Shown here piece after piece: positions 17,226-25,489 of a stretch of 64,000 nucleotides of DNA (position 1 is the first letter of the stretch; each line of letters opens with the position of its first letter). Source of the stretch: an uncultured Collinsella sp. (lineage in GTDB: Bacteria; Actinomycetota; Coriobacteriia; Coriobacteriales; Coriobacteriaceae); the NCBI GenBank assembly GCA_958346935.1, contig CATVTM010000001.1, positions 51,543-115,542 of the forward strand, in the 5' to 3' direction. A program made the translations under genes and the position numbers. The notes under the pieces were generated by a model, which was not told the origin of the DNA, made no database searches, and saw nothing but the letters and a program-made list of their open reading frames with translations.

Positions 17226-18233
17226 ATGAATGTTGCGCTGATTGGCTCTGGCTCCTGGGGAACCGCCGTCGCCGGCCTTGCCGCCGCGCGAGCCGAGCGC
17301 GTGACCATGTGGGCCCATAGCGAGCAGACGGCCGCCGGCATCAATGGCGAGCACCGCAATCCCCGGTATCTGGTGGACTACGAGCTGCCCAGCAACGTCG
17401 TCGCCACGACGGACCTATCGCAGGCGCTCGACGGCGCCGAGGCCGTTATCTTTGCCGTGCCCTCCACGCACCTGCGCAGCGTATGCCATCAGGCAGCACC
17501 CTTCATCGCCGCCGACACCCCGGTGCTCTGCCTCACCAAGGGCATTGAGCCCGAGTCTGGCCTGCTCATGAGCGAGGTCATTGCCAGCGAGATCGGCAAC
17601 GAGGCACGCGTGGCGGCGCTCTCCGGCCCCAACCATGCCGAGGAGATCTGCCGCGGCGGACTTTCTGCCGCCGTCATCGCCAGTGAAGACCCTCAGATAG
17701 GGGAGACCTTTAAGGACCTGCTCCTATCCACGGCCTTCCGCATCTATCTGTCGCAGGACATGACCGGCGTCGAGGTATGCGGCGCCATGAAAAACGTCAT
17801 CGCCATCGTGTGTGGCATCTCCGCCGGTACCGGTGCGGGCGACAATACGCTCGCCCTTATCATGACGCGCGGCCTGGCAGAGATCAGCCGCCTCGTGCAC
17901 GCCCGTGGCGGGCAGGCCATAACGTGCATGGGACTCGCCGGCATGGGCGACCTCATTGCCACCTGCACCTCGGAGCATTCGCGCAACCGCACCTTTGGCT
18001 ACGAGTTCGCCCACGGAGTGTCGCTCGACGAGTACCAGGCGCGCACGCACATGGTGGTCGAGGGCGCCGTTGCGGCCCGCAGCGTCAGCGAACTCGCCCG
18101 CTCACTGGGCGTAGACATTCCGCTCACCTTTGCCGTGGAGCAAACGCTCTACAACGGTGTTACTTTGGATAGGGCGCTCGAGATTCTTACCGACCGCGTC
18201 CCCTCGCAAGAGTTCTACGGACTCACCGACTAG
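17226..18233 (+). CDS. gpsA: NAD(P)H-dependent glycerol-3-phosphate dehydrogenase
   Basis: 335 residues. N-terminal Rossmann motif GSGSWGTAVA (residues 7-16), substrate-binding 'SGPNHAEEI', catalytic lysine in 'CGAMKNVIAI', and 'LAGMGDLIATCTS' in the C-terminal domain. Reduces DHAP to sn-glycerol-3-phosphate for phospholipids. Nine nt after plsY, so the two form a functional pair. Confidence 0.97.
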   Translation: MNVALIGSGSWGTAVAGLAAARAERVTMWAHSEQTAAGINGEHRNPRYLVDYELPSNVVATTDLSQALDGAEAVIFAVPSTHLRSVCHQAAPFIAADTPVLCLTKGIEPESGLLMSEVIASEIGNEARVAALSGPNHAEEICRGGLSAAVIASEDPQIGETFKDLLLSTAFRIYLSQDMTGVEVCGAMKNVIAIVCGISAGTGAGDNTLALIMTRGLAEISRLVHARGGQAITCMGLAGMGDLIATCTSEHSRNRTFGYEFAHGVSLDEYQARTHMVVEGAVAARSVSELARSLGVDIPLTFAVEQTLYNGVTLDRALEILTDRVPSQEFYGLTD

Positions 18234-18251
18234 CGCAGAAAGGCTTCTACC

Positions 18252-18923
18252 ATGGGTTCCATCAAAATCGCTCCGTCCGTCCTTTCGGCCGATATGGCCA
18301 ACCTCAAGAGCGAGCTCGACAAGATCGCCGGTGCCGACTACGTGCACTTTGACGTTATGGACGGTCACTTTACCGGCAACCTCACCTTTGGCGTCGATAT
18401 CCTCAAGGCCGTCAAGCGCTCCACCGATGTACCGGTCGACGCGCACCTCATGGTGTCGAACCCCGACGAGACGGTCGATTGGTATGCCGATGCCGGTGCC
18501 GATATGATCACCGTGCACTACGAGGCCTCCACGCACCTGCACCGCACGCTCACGCATCTGCAGCAGCGCGGTGTCAAGGCCGGCGTGGTGCTCAACCCCG
18601 CAACGCCCGTCTGCGTGCTCGAGAGCATCATCGACGTCGTCGATATGGTGCTGCTGATGAGTGTGAACCCCGGCTTTGGCGGCCAAAGCTTTATCCCGGG
18701 CACTCTGCCTAAGCTCCACGAGCTCAAGGCCATGTGTGAGCGCCACGGCGCGTCGCCCATGATCGAGGTCGACGGCGGCATTTCTTCCAAAAACATCGCC
18801 GAGGTCGTCAAGGCCGGCGCCAACGTGCTCGTAGCCGGCTCCGCCGTATTTAAGTCCGAAGATCCCGCCGCCGAGGTTGCGCTGCTGCAGAAGCTGGGCA
18901 ATGAGGCCGCACAGGAGGCATAA
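18252..18923 (+). CDS. rpe: Ribulose-phosphate 3-epimerase
   Basis: 223 residues, a TIM barrel. 'KIAPSVLSADMANL' start, metal-binding 'HFDVMDGHF', 'DAHLMV', 'MSVNPGFGGQSFI' and 'EVDGGIS' all match Rpe. Interconverts ribulose-5-P and xylulose-5-P in the pentose phosphate pathway. The ribosome site is AGAAAGG. Confidence 0.97.
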   Translation: MGSIKIAPSVLSADMANLKSELDKIAGADYVHFDVMDGHFTGNLTFGVDILKAVKRSTDVPVDAHLMVSNPDETVDWYADAGADMITVHYEASTHLHRTLTHLQQRGVKAGVVLNPATPVCVLESIIDVVDMVLLMSVNPGFGGQSFIPGTLPKLHELKAMCERHGASPMIEVDGGISSKNIAEVVKAGANVLVAGSAVFKSEDPAAEVALLQKLGNEAAQEA

Positions 18924-18929
18924 ACCCTT

Positions 18930-20108
18930 ATGACCGCAGGTCAAAACCGCATACCCGTGAATCTTGACTATGCCGCCTCGACGCCCATGCGCGCCGAGGC
19001 GCTCCTTGCGCAGCGCGAATATGACGACAGCGAGCTTGCCGGCGTCAACCCCAACTCGCTGCACTCGCTTGGACGCAAGGCCGCCGCACGCCTGGAAGTT
19101 GCCCGTCGCGAGATCGCCCGTAGCTTTGGTGCACGCGTCCGCCCGTCCGAGATTATCTTGACCAACGGCGGCACCGAGGCAAACCAGCTGGCGCTCCTCG
19201 GACTTGCCGAGGGCGCTCGTCAGCGCGATCGCAAGCGCGACCGCGTGATCGTGTCGGCGATTGAGCACGATTCGATCCTTGACAACCTGCCGCTGCTGCG
19301 CGCCGCCGGCTTTACCGTCGATCTGGTGCAGCCCTGCCGCGCGGGATACATTGAGCCTGCCACGCTTGTCGAGCTGCTCGGAGACGATGTCGCGCTCGTA
19401 AGTATCATGGCCGCCAATAACGAGACCGGCGTGGTGCAGCCCATCCGCGAGCTGGCCGCCGCCGCGCATACCGTGGGCGCCCTGTTCCACACCGATGCCA
19501 TCCAGGGCTACTTGCATATTCCGCTCGATGTCACCGAGCTGGGCGTCGATGCTATGACCGTTGCCGCGCATAAGATCGGCGGCCCTGTGGCATCCGGCGC
19601 GCTCTACCTTAAGAACCGCACGCCGCTGCGCCCCCGCATCTTTGGCGGTGGACAGGAGGCCGGACGTCGTGCTGGCACGCAGGACCTGCGCACGCAGCTG
19701 GCCTTTGCCGCCGCCGCGTCTGCGCTGGCCCCCAACGTGGCCCAGGAGCGCGCGACGCTGCAGGCCCTGTCCGACAAGCTCTACGCCACGCTTACCGCAC
19801 ATCCGCGTATTCACGCCACCATGGGTGACTATGCGCAGGCCGACCGTTTGCCCGGCATGGTGTCGATCTACATTGACGGCATGGACTCCGAGGAACTCAT
19901 CATCAAGCTCGACGCCGCCGGCTTTGAGGTTTCCGCCGGATCTGCCTGCTCAAGCGGCAGCATGGATCCGAGCCTCGTGCTCAGCGCCATGGGTATCGGC
20001 CGCGAGCAGGCGCTGGGTGCGCTGCGCATCTCGTTCGATGACCGCGTGAACCCTGCCGACCTTGATGAATTTGCCCAGGCGCTACTCTCGATCGTGGGTG
20101 CCGCATGA
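18930..20108 (+). CDS. Cysteine desulfurase (NifS/IscS family)
   Basis: 392 residues, PLP fold type I. 'LDYAASTPM' opening, 'TNGGTEANQLAL' PLP-binding turn, 'ANNETGVVQPI', the PLP lysine in 'VAAHKIGGPVASG' and the catalytic cysteine in 'SAGSACSSGSM'. The cysteine sits in a short class-I-like loop. Supplies persulfide sulfur for Fe-S clusters or tRNA thiolation. No IscU or MnmA gene is adjacent, so its acceptor is unknown. It overlaps the Nif3 gene by 4 nt. Confidence 0.92.
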   Translation: MTAGQNRIPVNLDYAASTPMRAEALLAQREYDDSELAGVNPNSLHSLGRKAAARLEVARREIARSFGARVRPSEIILTNGGTEANQLALLGLAEGARQRDRKRDRVIVSAIEHDSILDNLPLLRAAGFTVDLVQPCRAGYIEPATLVELLGDDVALVSIMAANNETGVVQPIRELAAAAHTVGALFHTDAIQGYLHIPLDVTELGVDAMTVAAHKIGGPVASGALYLKNRTPLRPRIFGGGQEAGRRAGTQDLRTQLAFAAAASALAPNVAQERATLQALSDKLYATLTAHPRIHATMGDYAQADRLPGMVSIYIDGMDSEELIIKLDAAGFEVSAGSACSSGSMDPSLVLSAMGIGREQALGALRISFDDRVNPADLDEFAQALLSIVGAA

Positions 20109-20914
20109 TCGTCGCCGAGCTTGAACGCGCGCTGTTAGAACGCTATCCCAAGGCGGATGCCGAGGGCTGGGATCATGTGGGGTTATCCGTCGGAGATCCC
20201 GCTGCCGAGATCACCGGCGTTGTCTGCGCACTCGATGCGACCGAAGCCAACGTGCAACGCGCTGTTGAGGCCGAGGCTAACGTGCTGCTGACGCATCATC
20301 CCATCTATATCAAGGCTCCCGAGGCCTTTTGCCCGGCCGATTCCGCGCGTCCCCAGTGCAGCGCGGCACTCTACGAGGCAGCCCGCTGCGGCGTGAGCAT
20401 CATCTCGCTCCACACCAACCTGGACCGCTCGCACGAGGCACGCATCTGCCTGAGCGAGTTACTGGGTGCTGTGCCCGTGAGCTCGCTCGAGCATGTGGAC
20501 GACCCCGAGGCCTGCGGCCTGGGCGCAATCGCAACCCTCCACGACCCCTGCAGTTTGCGCGATCTCGCCGCCCGTGCCGCCGCGACCTTTGGCTGTGACC
20601 CGCGCGTATGGGGCGAAGCCGATCGCCCGTGCCGAACCGTCGCCATTTTGGGCGGCTCCCTGGGCGACTTTGGCGAGCTTGCCATCGCCGCGAATGCGGA
20701 TGTTATCGTGACGGGCGAGGCGGGCTACCATGTGGCGCAAGACCTTGCCTTGCGCGGGCTGCCGGTGATCTTACTCGGCCACGACCGCTCCGAAGAACCG
20801 TTCGTTGATATATTGATGAACTCTGCAGTTGACGCCGGGGTCGACCCCCGTCATGCGATTAAAATACTGAACCCTTGCCAATGGTGGACTGTGACAAAAG
20901 GAGAGAACTTATGA
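20105..20914 (+). CDS. Nif3-like dinuclear metal-binding protein
   Basis: 269 residues, the GTP cyclohydrolase I type 2/NIF3 family. 'GWDHVGLSVGDP' near the start, 'LLTHHPIYIK' with metal-binding histidines, 'SLHTNLDRS' and the C-terminal 'VTGEAGYHVAQDLALRGL' with 'LLGHDRSEE' supply the remaining ligands. Biochemical role unresolved across the family. Start codon overlaps the desulfurase stop, and its stop overlaps the next start, giving a tightly coupled trio. Confidence 0.9.
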   Translation: MIVAELERALLERYPKADAEGWDHVGLSVGDPAAEITGVVCALDATEANVQRAVEAEANVLLTHHPIYIKAPEAFCPADSARPQCSAALYEAARCGVSIISLHTNLDRSHEARICLSELLGAVPVSSLEHVDDPEACGLGAIATLHDPCSLRDLAARAAATFGCDPRVWGEADRPCRTVAILGGSLGDFGELAIAANADVIVTGEAGYHVAQDLALRGLPVILLGHDRSEEPFVDILMNSAVDAGVDPRHAIKILNPCQWWTVTKGENL

Positions 20915-21630
20915 GCGCCGGCGCTACGCTACTCAAGCTGCAACAGATCGATTTGGAGCTCGCCCGCAACAAGAGCGAACTTGCCAATATGCCGGAGCTC
21001 AAGGAGCTCGCTTCCAAGCGTAAGACCTATGTGAAGCTGAAGTCCGAGATGACCAAGCTCTACGCCCAGCGCAAGGACCTGGACATTGAGCTCGACGATC
21101 TCAACACCACCGAGATCCAGACCAACAACGCCATCGAGGCTGCCAAGAAGCGCCATGTCGACGGTTCCGACTACCGCGAGGTTCAGGATCTGGAGAACGA
21201 GCTCGCCACCTTGGCCAAGCGTCTGGACAAGATTGAGCACACCCGCAAGGACGTCGTTGTCGCCCATAAGGAGGCGCTCGACCGCGAGGCTCGCGCGCAG
21301 GCCATCATCGCCAAGTTCGAGGAGGGCGTGAAGGCCGATACCAAGGCTGCCCGCGCCAAGGCTGCCGACCTGCAGGCTCAGATCGACGCCGCCACCAAGG
21401 AGCGCACTGCGCTTGCCGCCACGCTGCCGACTGACGTGCTCACCGACTACGAGCGACTGCTCAAGCAGTTCCGCGGCCTGGCCGTCGAGACCATCCAGGG
21501 CAACATCCCCACGGTTTGCCACACCGCGCTGCAGGCATCGTCCATGAGCGACCTCAACCACGACGGAAGCGAAATTACGCACTGCCCGTATTGCCACCGC
21601 CTGCTGGTGCTCCCGAGCAAGGAAGCGTAA
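20911..21630 (+). CDS. Coiled-coil protein with C4-type zinc ribbon (CdsZ/COG1579-like)
   Basis: 239 residues from ATG 20911 (AAAGGAGAG upstream). Residues ~5-180 are a long heptad-rich coiled coil (KLQQIDLELARNKSEL onward). The C-terminus has the zinc ribbon region with CPYCHR. The upstream half of the ribbon reads VCHTAL, so only three cysteines plus a histidine are seen where four cysteines are usual. COG1579 proteins are frequently paired with Nif3, as here. Function unknown; some members contact nucleic acid. Confidence 0.85.
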   Translation: MSAGATLLKLQQIDLELARNKSELANMPELKELASKRKTYVKLKSEMTKLYAQRKDLDIELDDLNTTEIQTNNAIEAAKKRHVDGSDYREVQDLENELATLAKRLDKIEHTRKDVVVAHKEALDREARAQAIIAKFEEGVKADTKAARAKAADLQAQIDAATKERTALAATLPTDVLTDYERLLKQFRGLAVETIQGNIPTVCHTALQASSMSDLNHDGSEITHCPYCHRLLVLPSKEA

Positions 21631-21633
21631 ACG

Positions 21634-22845
21634 ATGGCGGCACCCGACAATTCAATGCAACTTGAGGGAAAAACGATCCTGCTGGGTATTACCGGCGGGA
21701 TCGCCGCCTATAAGTCGTGCAATATCGTGCGCCTACTGCAAAAGCGCGGCGCACGCGTAAAGGTCGTCATGAGCGAGCATGCCACGGAGTTCGTGGGGCC
21801 GCTCACCTTCCGCGCGCTCACTAACGAGCCCGTCGCAATCGGTCTGTTCGACGACCCGTCCGACCCCATCCACCATATTTCGCTCGCGCAGGAGCCCGAC
21901 CTGGTGGTCGTGGCGCCCGCGACGGCCAATATCATCGCCAAGATGGCCAACGGCATCGCCGACGACCTCATCTCCACCACGCTGCTGGCAACGCCGCGAC
22001 CCGTCGTGATTGTGCCGGCAATGAACAACGGTATGTGGAAGGCGCCGGCCACCCAGGCCAATATGGCCACGCTGCGCGACCGCGGCGTCCATGTAGTGGG
22101 CCCGGGTAGCGGCTACCTTGCCTGCGGCGACGTGGACACGGGGCGTATGAGCGAACCCGAGGACATCGTCGAGGCCATCTGCGAAGTGCTCAATCCCACA
22201 CCGCAGGACCTCGCGGGTAAGCGCATCGTCATCACGGCAGGCCCCACGCACGAGCCGATCGATCCGGTGCGCTTTATCGGCAACCGCTCGTCGGGCAAGA
22301 TGGGCATCGCCTTGGCAGGGGAGGCCGCACGCCGAGGCGCTGCCGTCACGCTTGTGCTGGGACCGACGTCGCTCGACGTTCCCCGCGGCGTTGAGTGCAT
22401 ACGCGTGCAGACCGCCGCAGAGATGCTCCAAGCGGCGCTGAGTGCCTTCCAGACGGCCGACGCGGCCATTTGCGCGGCTGCCGTCGCCGACTATACGCCC
22501 GCGGCCCCTGCGGACCACAAGCTCAAAAAGGCTAACGAGCGCCTCGATTGCATCGAGCTTGTCGAGACGGTCGATATCTTGGCTGAGCTCTCGCGTCAGA
22601 AGGGCGAGCGTTGTGTGATCGGCTTTGCGGCCGAGACCGACAGCGTCGTCGAGTACGCCGAGCGCAAGTTAGCCCGTAAGGGCTGCGATGCAATCATCGC
22701 CAACGATGTCTCGCGCGCCGATTCGGGCTTTGGAACCGACACCAACAAGGCTTGGATTGCGAGCACAGCGGGCACGCAAGAACTCCCCGTGCTAACAAAA
22801 CCCCAGCTCGCAGATACAATTTTGGACTTGCTCAAAAATAATTAA
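21634..22845 (+). CDS. coaBC: Bifunctional phosphopantothenoylcysteine decarboxylase/ligase
   Basis: 403 residues. The N-terminal flavoprotein half (CoaC, ~1-190) has '[11 protein letters not shown]', '[19 protein letters not shown]' and 'PAMNNGMW'. The C-terminal half (CoaB) begins '[14 protein letters not shown]' with '[10 protein letters not shown]' and ends with 'FAAET'. Makes 4'-phosphopantetheine for coenzyme A from 4'-phosphopantothenate and cysteine. Start could also be at ATG 21652. Last gene of the + strand run before tRNA-Pro. Confidence 0.96.
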   Translation: MAAPDNSMQLEGKTILLGITGGIAAYKSCNIVRLLQKRGARVKVVMSEHATEFVGPLTFRALTNEPVAIGLFDDPSDPIHHISLAQEPDLVVVAPATANIIAKMANGIADDLISTTLLATPRPVVIVPAMNNGMWKAPATQANMATLRDRGVHVVGPGSGYLACGDVDTGRMSEPEDIVEAICEVLNPTPQDLAGKRIVITAGPTHEPIDPVRFIGNRSSGKMGIALAGEAARRGAAVTLVLGPTSLDVPRGVECIRVQTAAEMLQAALSAFQTADAAICAAAVADYTPAAPADHKLKKANERLDCIELVETVDILAELSRQKGERCVIGFAAETDSVVEYAERKLARKGCDAIIANDVSRADSGFGTDTNKAWIASTAGTQELPVLTKPQLADTILDLLKNN

Positions 22846-22853
22846 AAAAGTTC

Positions 22854-22883
22854 TTGCACAAGGTCAAAGTTTCGGGTTAATAT
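22854..22883 (+). promoter_or_regulatory. Promoter of tRNA-Pro
   Basis: TTGCAC (22854-22859), an 18-nt spacer, then TAATAT (22878-22883); the tRNA starts about 42 nt further. The -35 context AGTTCTTG also occurs upstream of tRNA-Val. Confidence 0.55.
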
Positions 22884-22925
22884 ACTCCCTGTTGCGAGCG
22901 AGAGCAGAGCAACAAACAAAAGCTT

Positions 22926-23002
<77 letters not shown>

Positions 23003-23012
23003 GAAGTTTGCA

Positions 23013-23041
23013 GGTCAGGCACCTAGTGCCTGACCTTTTTT
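23013..23041 (+). terminator. Terminator after tRNA-Pro
   Basis: Perfect 10-bp stem GGTCAGGCAC/GTGCCTGACC with a 3-nt loop, then six T (23036-23041). Confidence 0.88.
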
Positions 23042-23464
23042 GTTTTAAGTAATTGCTTAAATTTGATTAATCAACAGGGTGCCAAAAATCTACCTGCGCG
23101 ATAATCGCTTTTTGCGGTTACTTGCGCGTTTTGCACGCGCTTGAGCCGATTTATTAACGCGACATGAATCTACATACGCGTAGCTGGTATACAGTCGAGT
23201 ACGGGCTGTATTTATCGCGGCGATTTACGCAGATATGGCGACTGTAACGAACTAGTGTGTCGCTGTATTTATTCCAGCAGTTCACTTGATCTGTGGACAA
23301 GTGGACTGTTGCAACGAAACGCCAAGCAGGATGGGCTCTATACGAGGACGCCGCAGAGGCAATGGCGGGGGAGTGCGGCAGGCGCTCTGAGGGCCGCTGT
23401 ATGACCCCATTTCTCCTCAACCCGATTACCTGTGCTATGAACCTCGAATTGTTCGAGTAATCGC
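23042..23464. other. Gene-free region after tRNA-Pro
   Basis: About 420 nt without a convincing gene on either strand. Two copies of GCTGTATTTAT (near 23205 and 23262) and some CG/TA-rich palindromic bits are present, but no recognisable RNA. It leads into decayed sequence. Confidence 0.4.
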
Positions 23465-23499
23465 CAAAAGAAAAGCCCTCGCAGGATTGCGAGGGCTTT
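23465..23499 (-). terminator. Terminator of the DUF6273 remnant
   Basis: Perfect 11-bp stem (23472-23482 with 23489-23499, AAAGCCCTCGC) and 6-nt loop. On the reverse strand it is followed by a T-rich tail, directly downstream of the DUF6273 stop codon at 23513. Confidence 0.75.
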
Positions 23500-23512
23500 G
23501 CGCTAAAAGAGA

Positions 23513-23854
23513 TCAGAAGCAGAAAGCGGGGAGAACATAAAACGAGTCCGTCGCGCTGTAGCTGTAGCAAATACCGCCGCTTTGAACATAGCGAAAGGAC
23601 GTGGAGCTGCGCGGTCTCACGGAGCGAGTCCAGTGGCTATAGCCTGATGCACCGGAATAGTTCGACCCCGTTACGCCCTTGGATTTGTAGCACTCGTACT
23701 GGATGCCGTCGGATTGCATATCCCCGTATACTTCGGTTGCCGAGAGCAGAAAAACCTTGTCGGTCGTCGCTGAGGGGGCACCGCCCCAGTTACCGCCAAC
23801 GTTATCGGTTGTCTTTGTGACGGGTTTCACCTTTGACTGGAAGAACCTCTTGCC
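23513..23854 (-). pseudogene. C-terminal remnant of a DUF6273 surface protein
   Basis: About 113 codons. 'DKVFLLSATEVYGDM', 'GYSHWTRSVRP', 'SSTSFRYVQSGG' and the terminal 'LPAFCF' are the DUF6273 signature. That domain is found at the end of large, repeat-containing surface or phage-borne proteins. The frame is closed by a stop at 23855-23857 just upstream of 'KRFFQSKVKPV', and there is no good start site (a GTG at 23830 lacks an upstream ribosome site), so it is a truncated remnant that kept its own terminator. Confidence 0.65.
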
Positions 23855-23914
23855 TTATTAAAGAAATACGCCGAATACAACGGATATAAAGCGGAAGGAG
23901 GCGACATCGAGTAA
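23837..23914 (+). pseudogene. 3' remnant of an unknown + strand gene
   Basis: About 25 codons reading EEPLALLKKYAEYNGYKA...GGDIE and ending in TAA at 23912. Composition is typical of a real helical C-terminus. It is truncated at almost the same point where the opposing DUF6273 remnant begins, which marks a deletion junction near 23840. Family not recognised. Confidence 0.35.
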
Positions 23915-23943
23915 CTATCAAAGGCCAGATTAAGGAGCCAGCC

Positions 23944-24349
23944 ATGAAGAAATGCCTACCCTCCATCGTCTCAGCAACTCTTTGCCCCTCCCTTGTCATG
24001 ACAGCATTTGTACCCGTTGCGGCAGCCCATGCCGACGAGGGATCTCCCGCCGAGAGCAGCGATATCTACGTCGGAGTCAATTACGACGAAAATTACGATA
24101 TTTCCCTTTTTTGAGCGCGGGCACTGCGCGGATTCATATTCCAAGGCGTGGTGCGATTCTCACGGATCTGCAAATAACCGCCCCGTCCCTCACAAGGTCA
24201 AGCTGAACGCGAAGGAGGAGGCTTGCCTGCGCGATCCCTACCTTGCTGGCACCGCTGAAGTTATCGCCGGTCTCGTGACAACCGGTCCTAGCGGCGGCTA
24301 TTTTGCAACCGCAATGACATCGTACCGACTTTTCACTTGCATGTTCTGA
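23944..24349 (+). pseudogene. Secreted cysteine-containing peptide gene, frameshifted at a T6 run
   Basis: ATG 23944 follows TAAGGAG. The first frame encodes a signal peptide (MKKCLPSIVSA..., hydrophobic 8-25, AHA-D cleavage site at about 30) and mature sequence 'SSDIYVGVNYDENYDISLF', then TGA at 24112. One nucleotide shift at the six-T tract (24107-24112) opens a second frame to 24349 that continues 'FERGHCADSYSKAWC', 'LNAKEEACLRDPYLAG', 'GGYFATAMTSYRLFTCMF'. Joined, this gives a ~134-residue exported protein with four mature cysteines. Either a recent disabling indel, a phase-variable tract, a sequencing error, or slippage. Bacteriocin-like by size and context, but no family match recognised. 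Confidence 0.55.
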
Positions 24350-24361
24350 AAGGAAGTTGCC

Positions 24362-24601
24362 ATGTTGTCGCAAAATCAATCGAGATACTTGAACACAATC
24401 GGCTTTGCCCTGCTTGCATTACTCTTTGCTAGCGACCTTTTGCTGAAACCGCCCAAGGAACTCGTTTCGCTTGCCATAGCCTGCATTTCCGCCCTTTACT
24501 TTACGGCAACCCTATTCGCCGGACTAAAGGAGAGGAAAAAAGGCGTAGTCGTTGCATCTGCCGTAGGCGTGATCATAGCCATTGCCTCATTCTTTATCTG
24601 A
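24362..24601 (+). CDS. Small membrane protein, possible immunity-type partner
   Basis: 79 residues with AAAGGAAG upstream, 12 nt after the frameshifted peptide gene. Three hydrophobic stretches: about 12-28 (IGFALLALLFASDLLL), 33-53 (ELVSLAIACISALYFTATLF) and 62-79 (VVVASAVGVIIAIASFFI). A charged turn KERKKG separates the last two. Small polytopic proteins next to a secreted peptide are often immunity proteins; here this is inference from position only. Confidence 0.55.
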   Translation: MLSQNQSRYLNTIGFALLALLFASDLLLKPPKELVSLAIACISALYFTATLFAGLKERKKGVVVASAVGVIIAIASFFI

Positions 24602-24613
24602 CACATTGGTGAT

Positions 24614-24949
24614 CTAGGGGCGATATCGTAGGAATACGACCGGGAGAGCCGGGACCAGATTGCCCGGGTTGCCCGGTCGGCTCGCGCGACGGCGCGGCGG
24701 TTCCACAGAAAAATCTCCGGACTTCACGCCGTTTCTGATCGCATTGTAGACAGCCATCTCGTCTTCGCAGTCGGCGAGCACGCGGTGTGCGTCGTCGTTT
24801 TGGATGTCCAGTAAATCTCGAAGGTCCTCCATGCACCAGCGTCCGAGATCTGGCCATGCGCGTTGCGCGAGCTGATAAGTGTCGATTGCGATGTTGTAGT
24901 TAAAGTCCAGGCCAAAGCCGTCCCAGGCAGAACGGCTTTGTTTCCTTGA
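24614..24949 (-). pseudogene. Remnant of a DEDDh 3'-5' exonuclease (DnaQ-like)
   Basis: The reverse frame reads 'LDFNYNIAIDTYQLAQRAW', 'DLGRWCMEDLRDLL', 'NDDAHRVLADCEDEMAV'. The last is the exonuclease III motif with its His and Asp (HRVLAD). The exonuclease I and II motifs are missing because the frame is cut at 24950 by stops, and the C-terminal tail is unlike the family. It is a C-terminal fragment without a usable start. Confidence 0.6.
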
Positions 24950-24972
24950 TTATCAACTTCATCCGGGCACTT

Positions 24973-25008
24973 CCCGCATTCATCCGTGTGTGTACGGATG
25001 AATGCGGG
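24973..25008. repeat. 14-bp perfect hairpin
   Basis: Arms 24973-24986 and 24995-25008 (CCCGCATTCATCCG and complement) with loop TGTGTGTA. No T-run on either side. Lies between the exonuclease remnant and the transporter-associated gene. Confidence 0.6.
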
Positions 25009-25017
25009 GTTCAATAC

Positions 25018-25046
25018 CCCGGCGGCCTGATCGGCAGACCGCCGGG
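25018..25046 (-). terminator. Possible terminator of the transporter pair
   Basis: CCCGGCGG/CCGCCGGG 8-bp stem 6 nt after the stop codon of the 25052-25489 gene on the reverse strand. No strong T-tail follows, so termination efficiency is doubtful. Confidence 0.4.
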
Positions 25047-25051
25047 AATTC

Positions 25052-25489
25052 TCACTCCTCGATAAAAGCCGGCACTCGGTTAGTCCTGCGCATCTTGAAA
25101 TCGCCAGTCTCGTGGGAGACGTAGAGAATGCCGTCCATCCCGTCTCGTGATGCATACGACAGGTGAACTGAACCGCAATCCGATCCATCATTGTCGAGAA
25201 GATCAAACGAATTCGGATCGCTCGTTGCGGCCAAACGACCACTCATACAAGAGCCATCGTCATTACAGATTTGCCATTCCATGTCTTCGCCTGCAAGAAT
25301 CGCCATAGACGGCCTGGTCGCGCCATCGTTGACATACATCCCGTCTATGCCAAACCCATTTTCAGCGCCATCGATGAACGACTGCTCGGACCTATACCTC
25401 GCAAATGATGCACATAGCACCATTGCAAGACAAAGTACAAAGCCAACAATCGCTATCTTTGCATAGCTCTTGCCTATCATGTCATTCAC
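25052..25489 (-). CDS. Membrane-anchored extracellular protein next to an ABC transporter
   Basis: 145 residues. One N-terminal membrane anchor (about 9-29, AKIAIVGFVLCLAMVLCA) followed by an ~110-residue extracytoplasmic domain rich in Asp/Gly with cysteines in 'QICNDDGSCMSGR' and 'GSDCGSVHLSY' that could form disulfides. The start overlaps the stop of the ABC gene upstream by 8 nt (same strand), so the two are co-expressed. A small beta-barrel-type domain is plausible from the strand-rich pattern. Family not recognised. Confidence 0.65.
   Translation of the reverse strand: MNDMIGKSYAKIAIVGFVLCLAMVLCASFARYRSEQSFIDGAENGFGIDGMYVNDGATRPSMAILAGEDMEWQICNDDGSCMSGRLAATSDPNSFDLLDNDGSDCGSVHLSYASRDGMDGILYVSHETGDFKMRRTNRVPAFIEE

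Noticed and set aside
18102..19814. A 570-codon reverse open frame
   Set aside because: Antisense to rpe and the cysteine desulfurase.
23042..23464. A structured RNA (6S, tmRNA or riboswitch)
   Set aside because: No conserved core could be matched and no downstream gene fits riboswitch control.
24973..25046. Two stacked terminators
   Set aside because: Neither hairpin has a convincing T-run on the relevant strand, so the first is listed only as a repeat and the second with low confidence.
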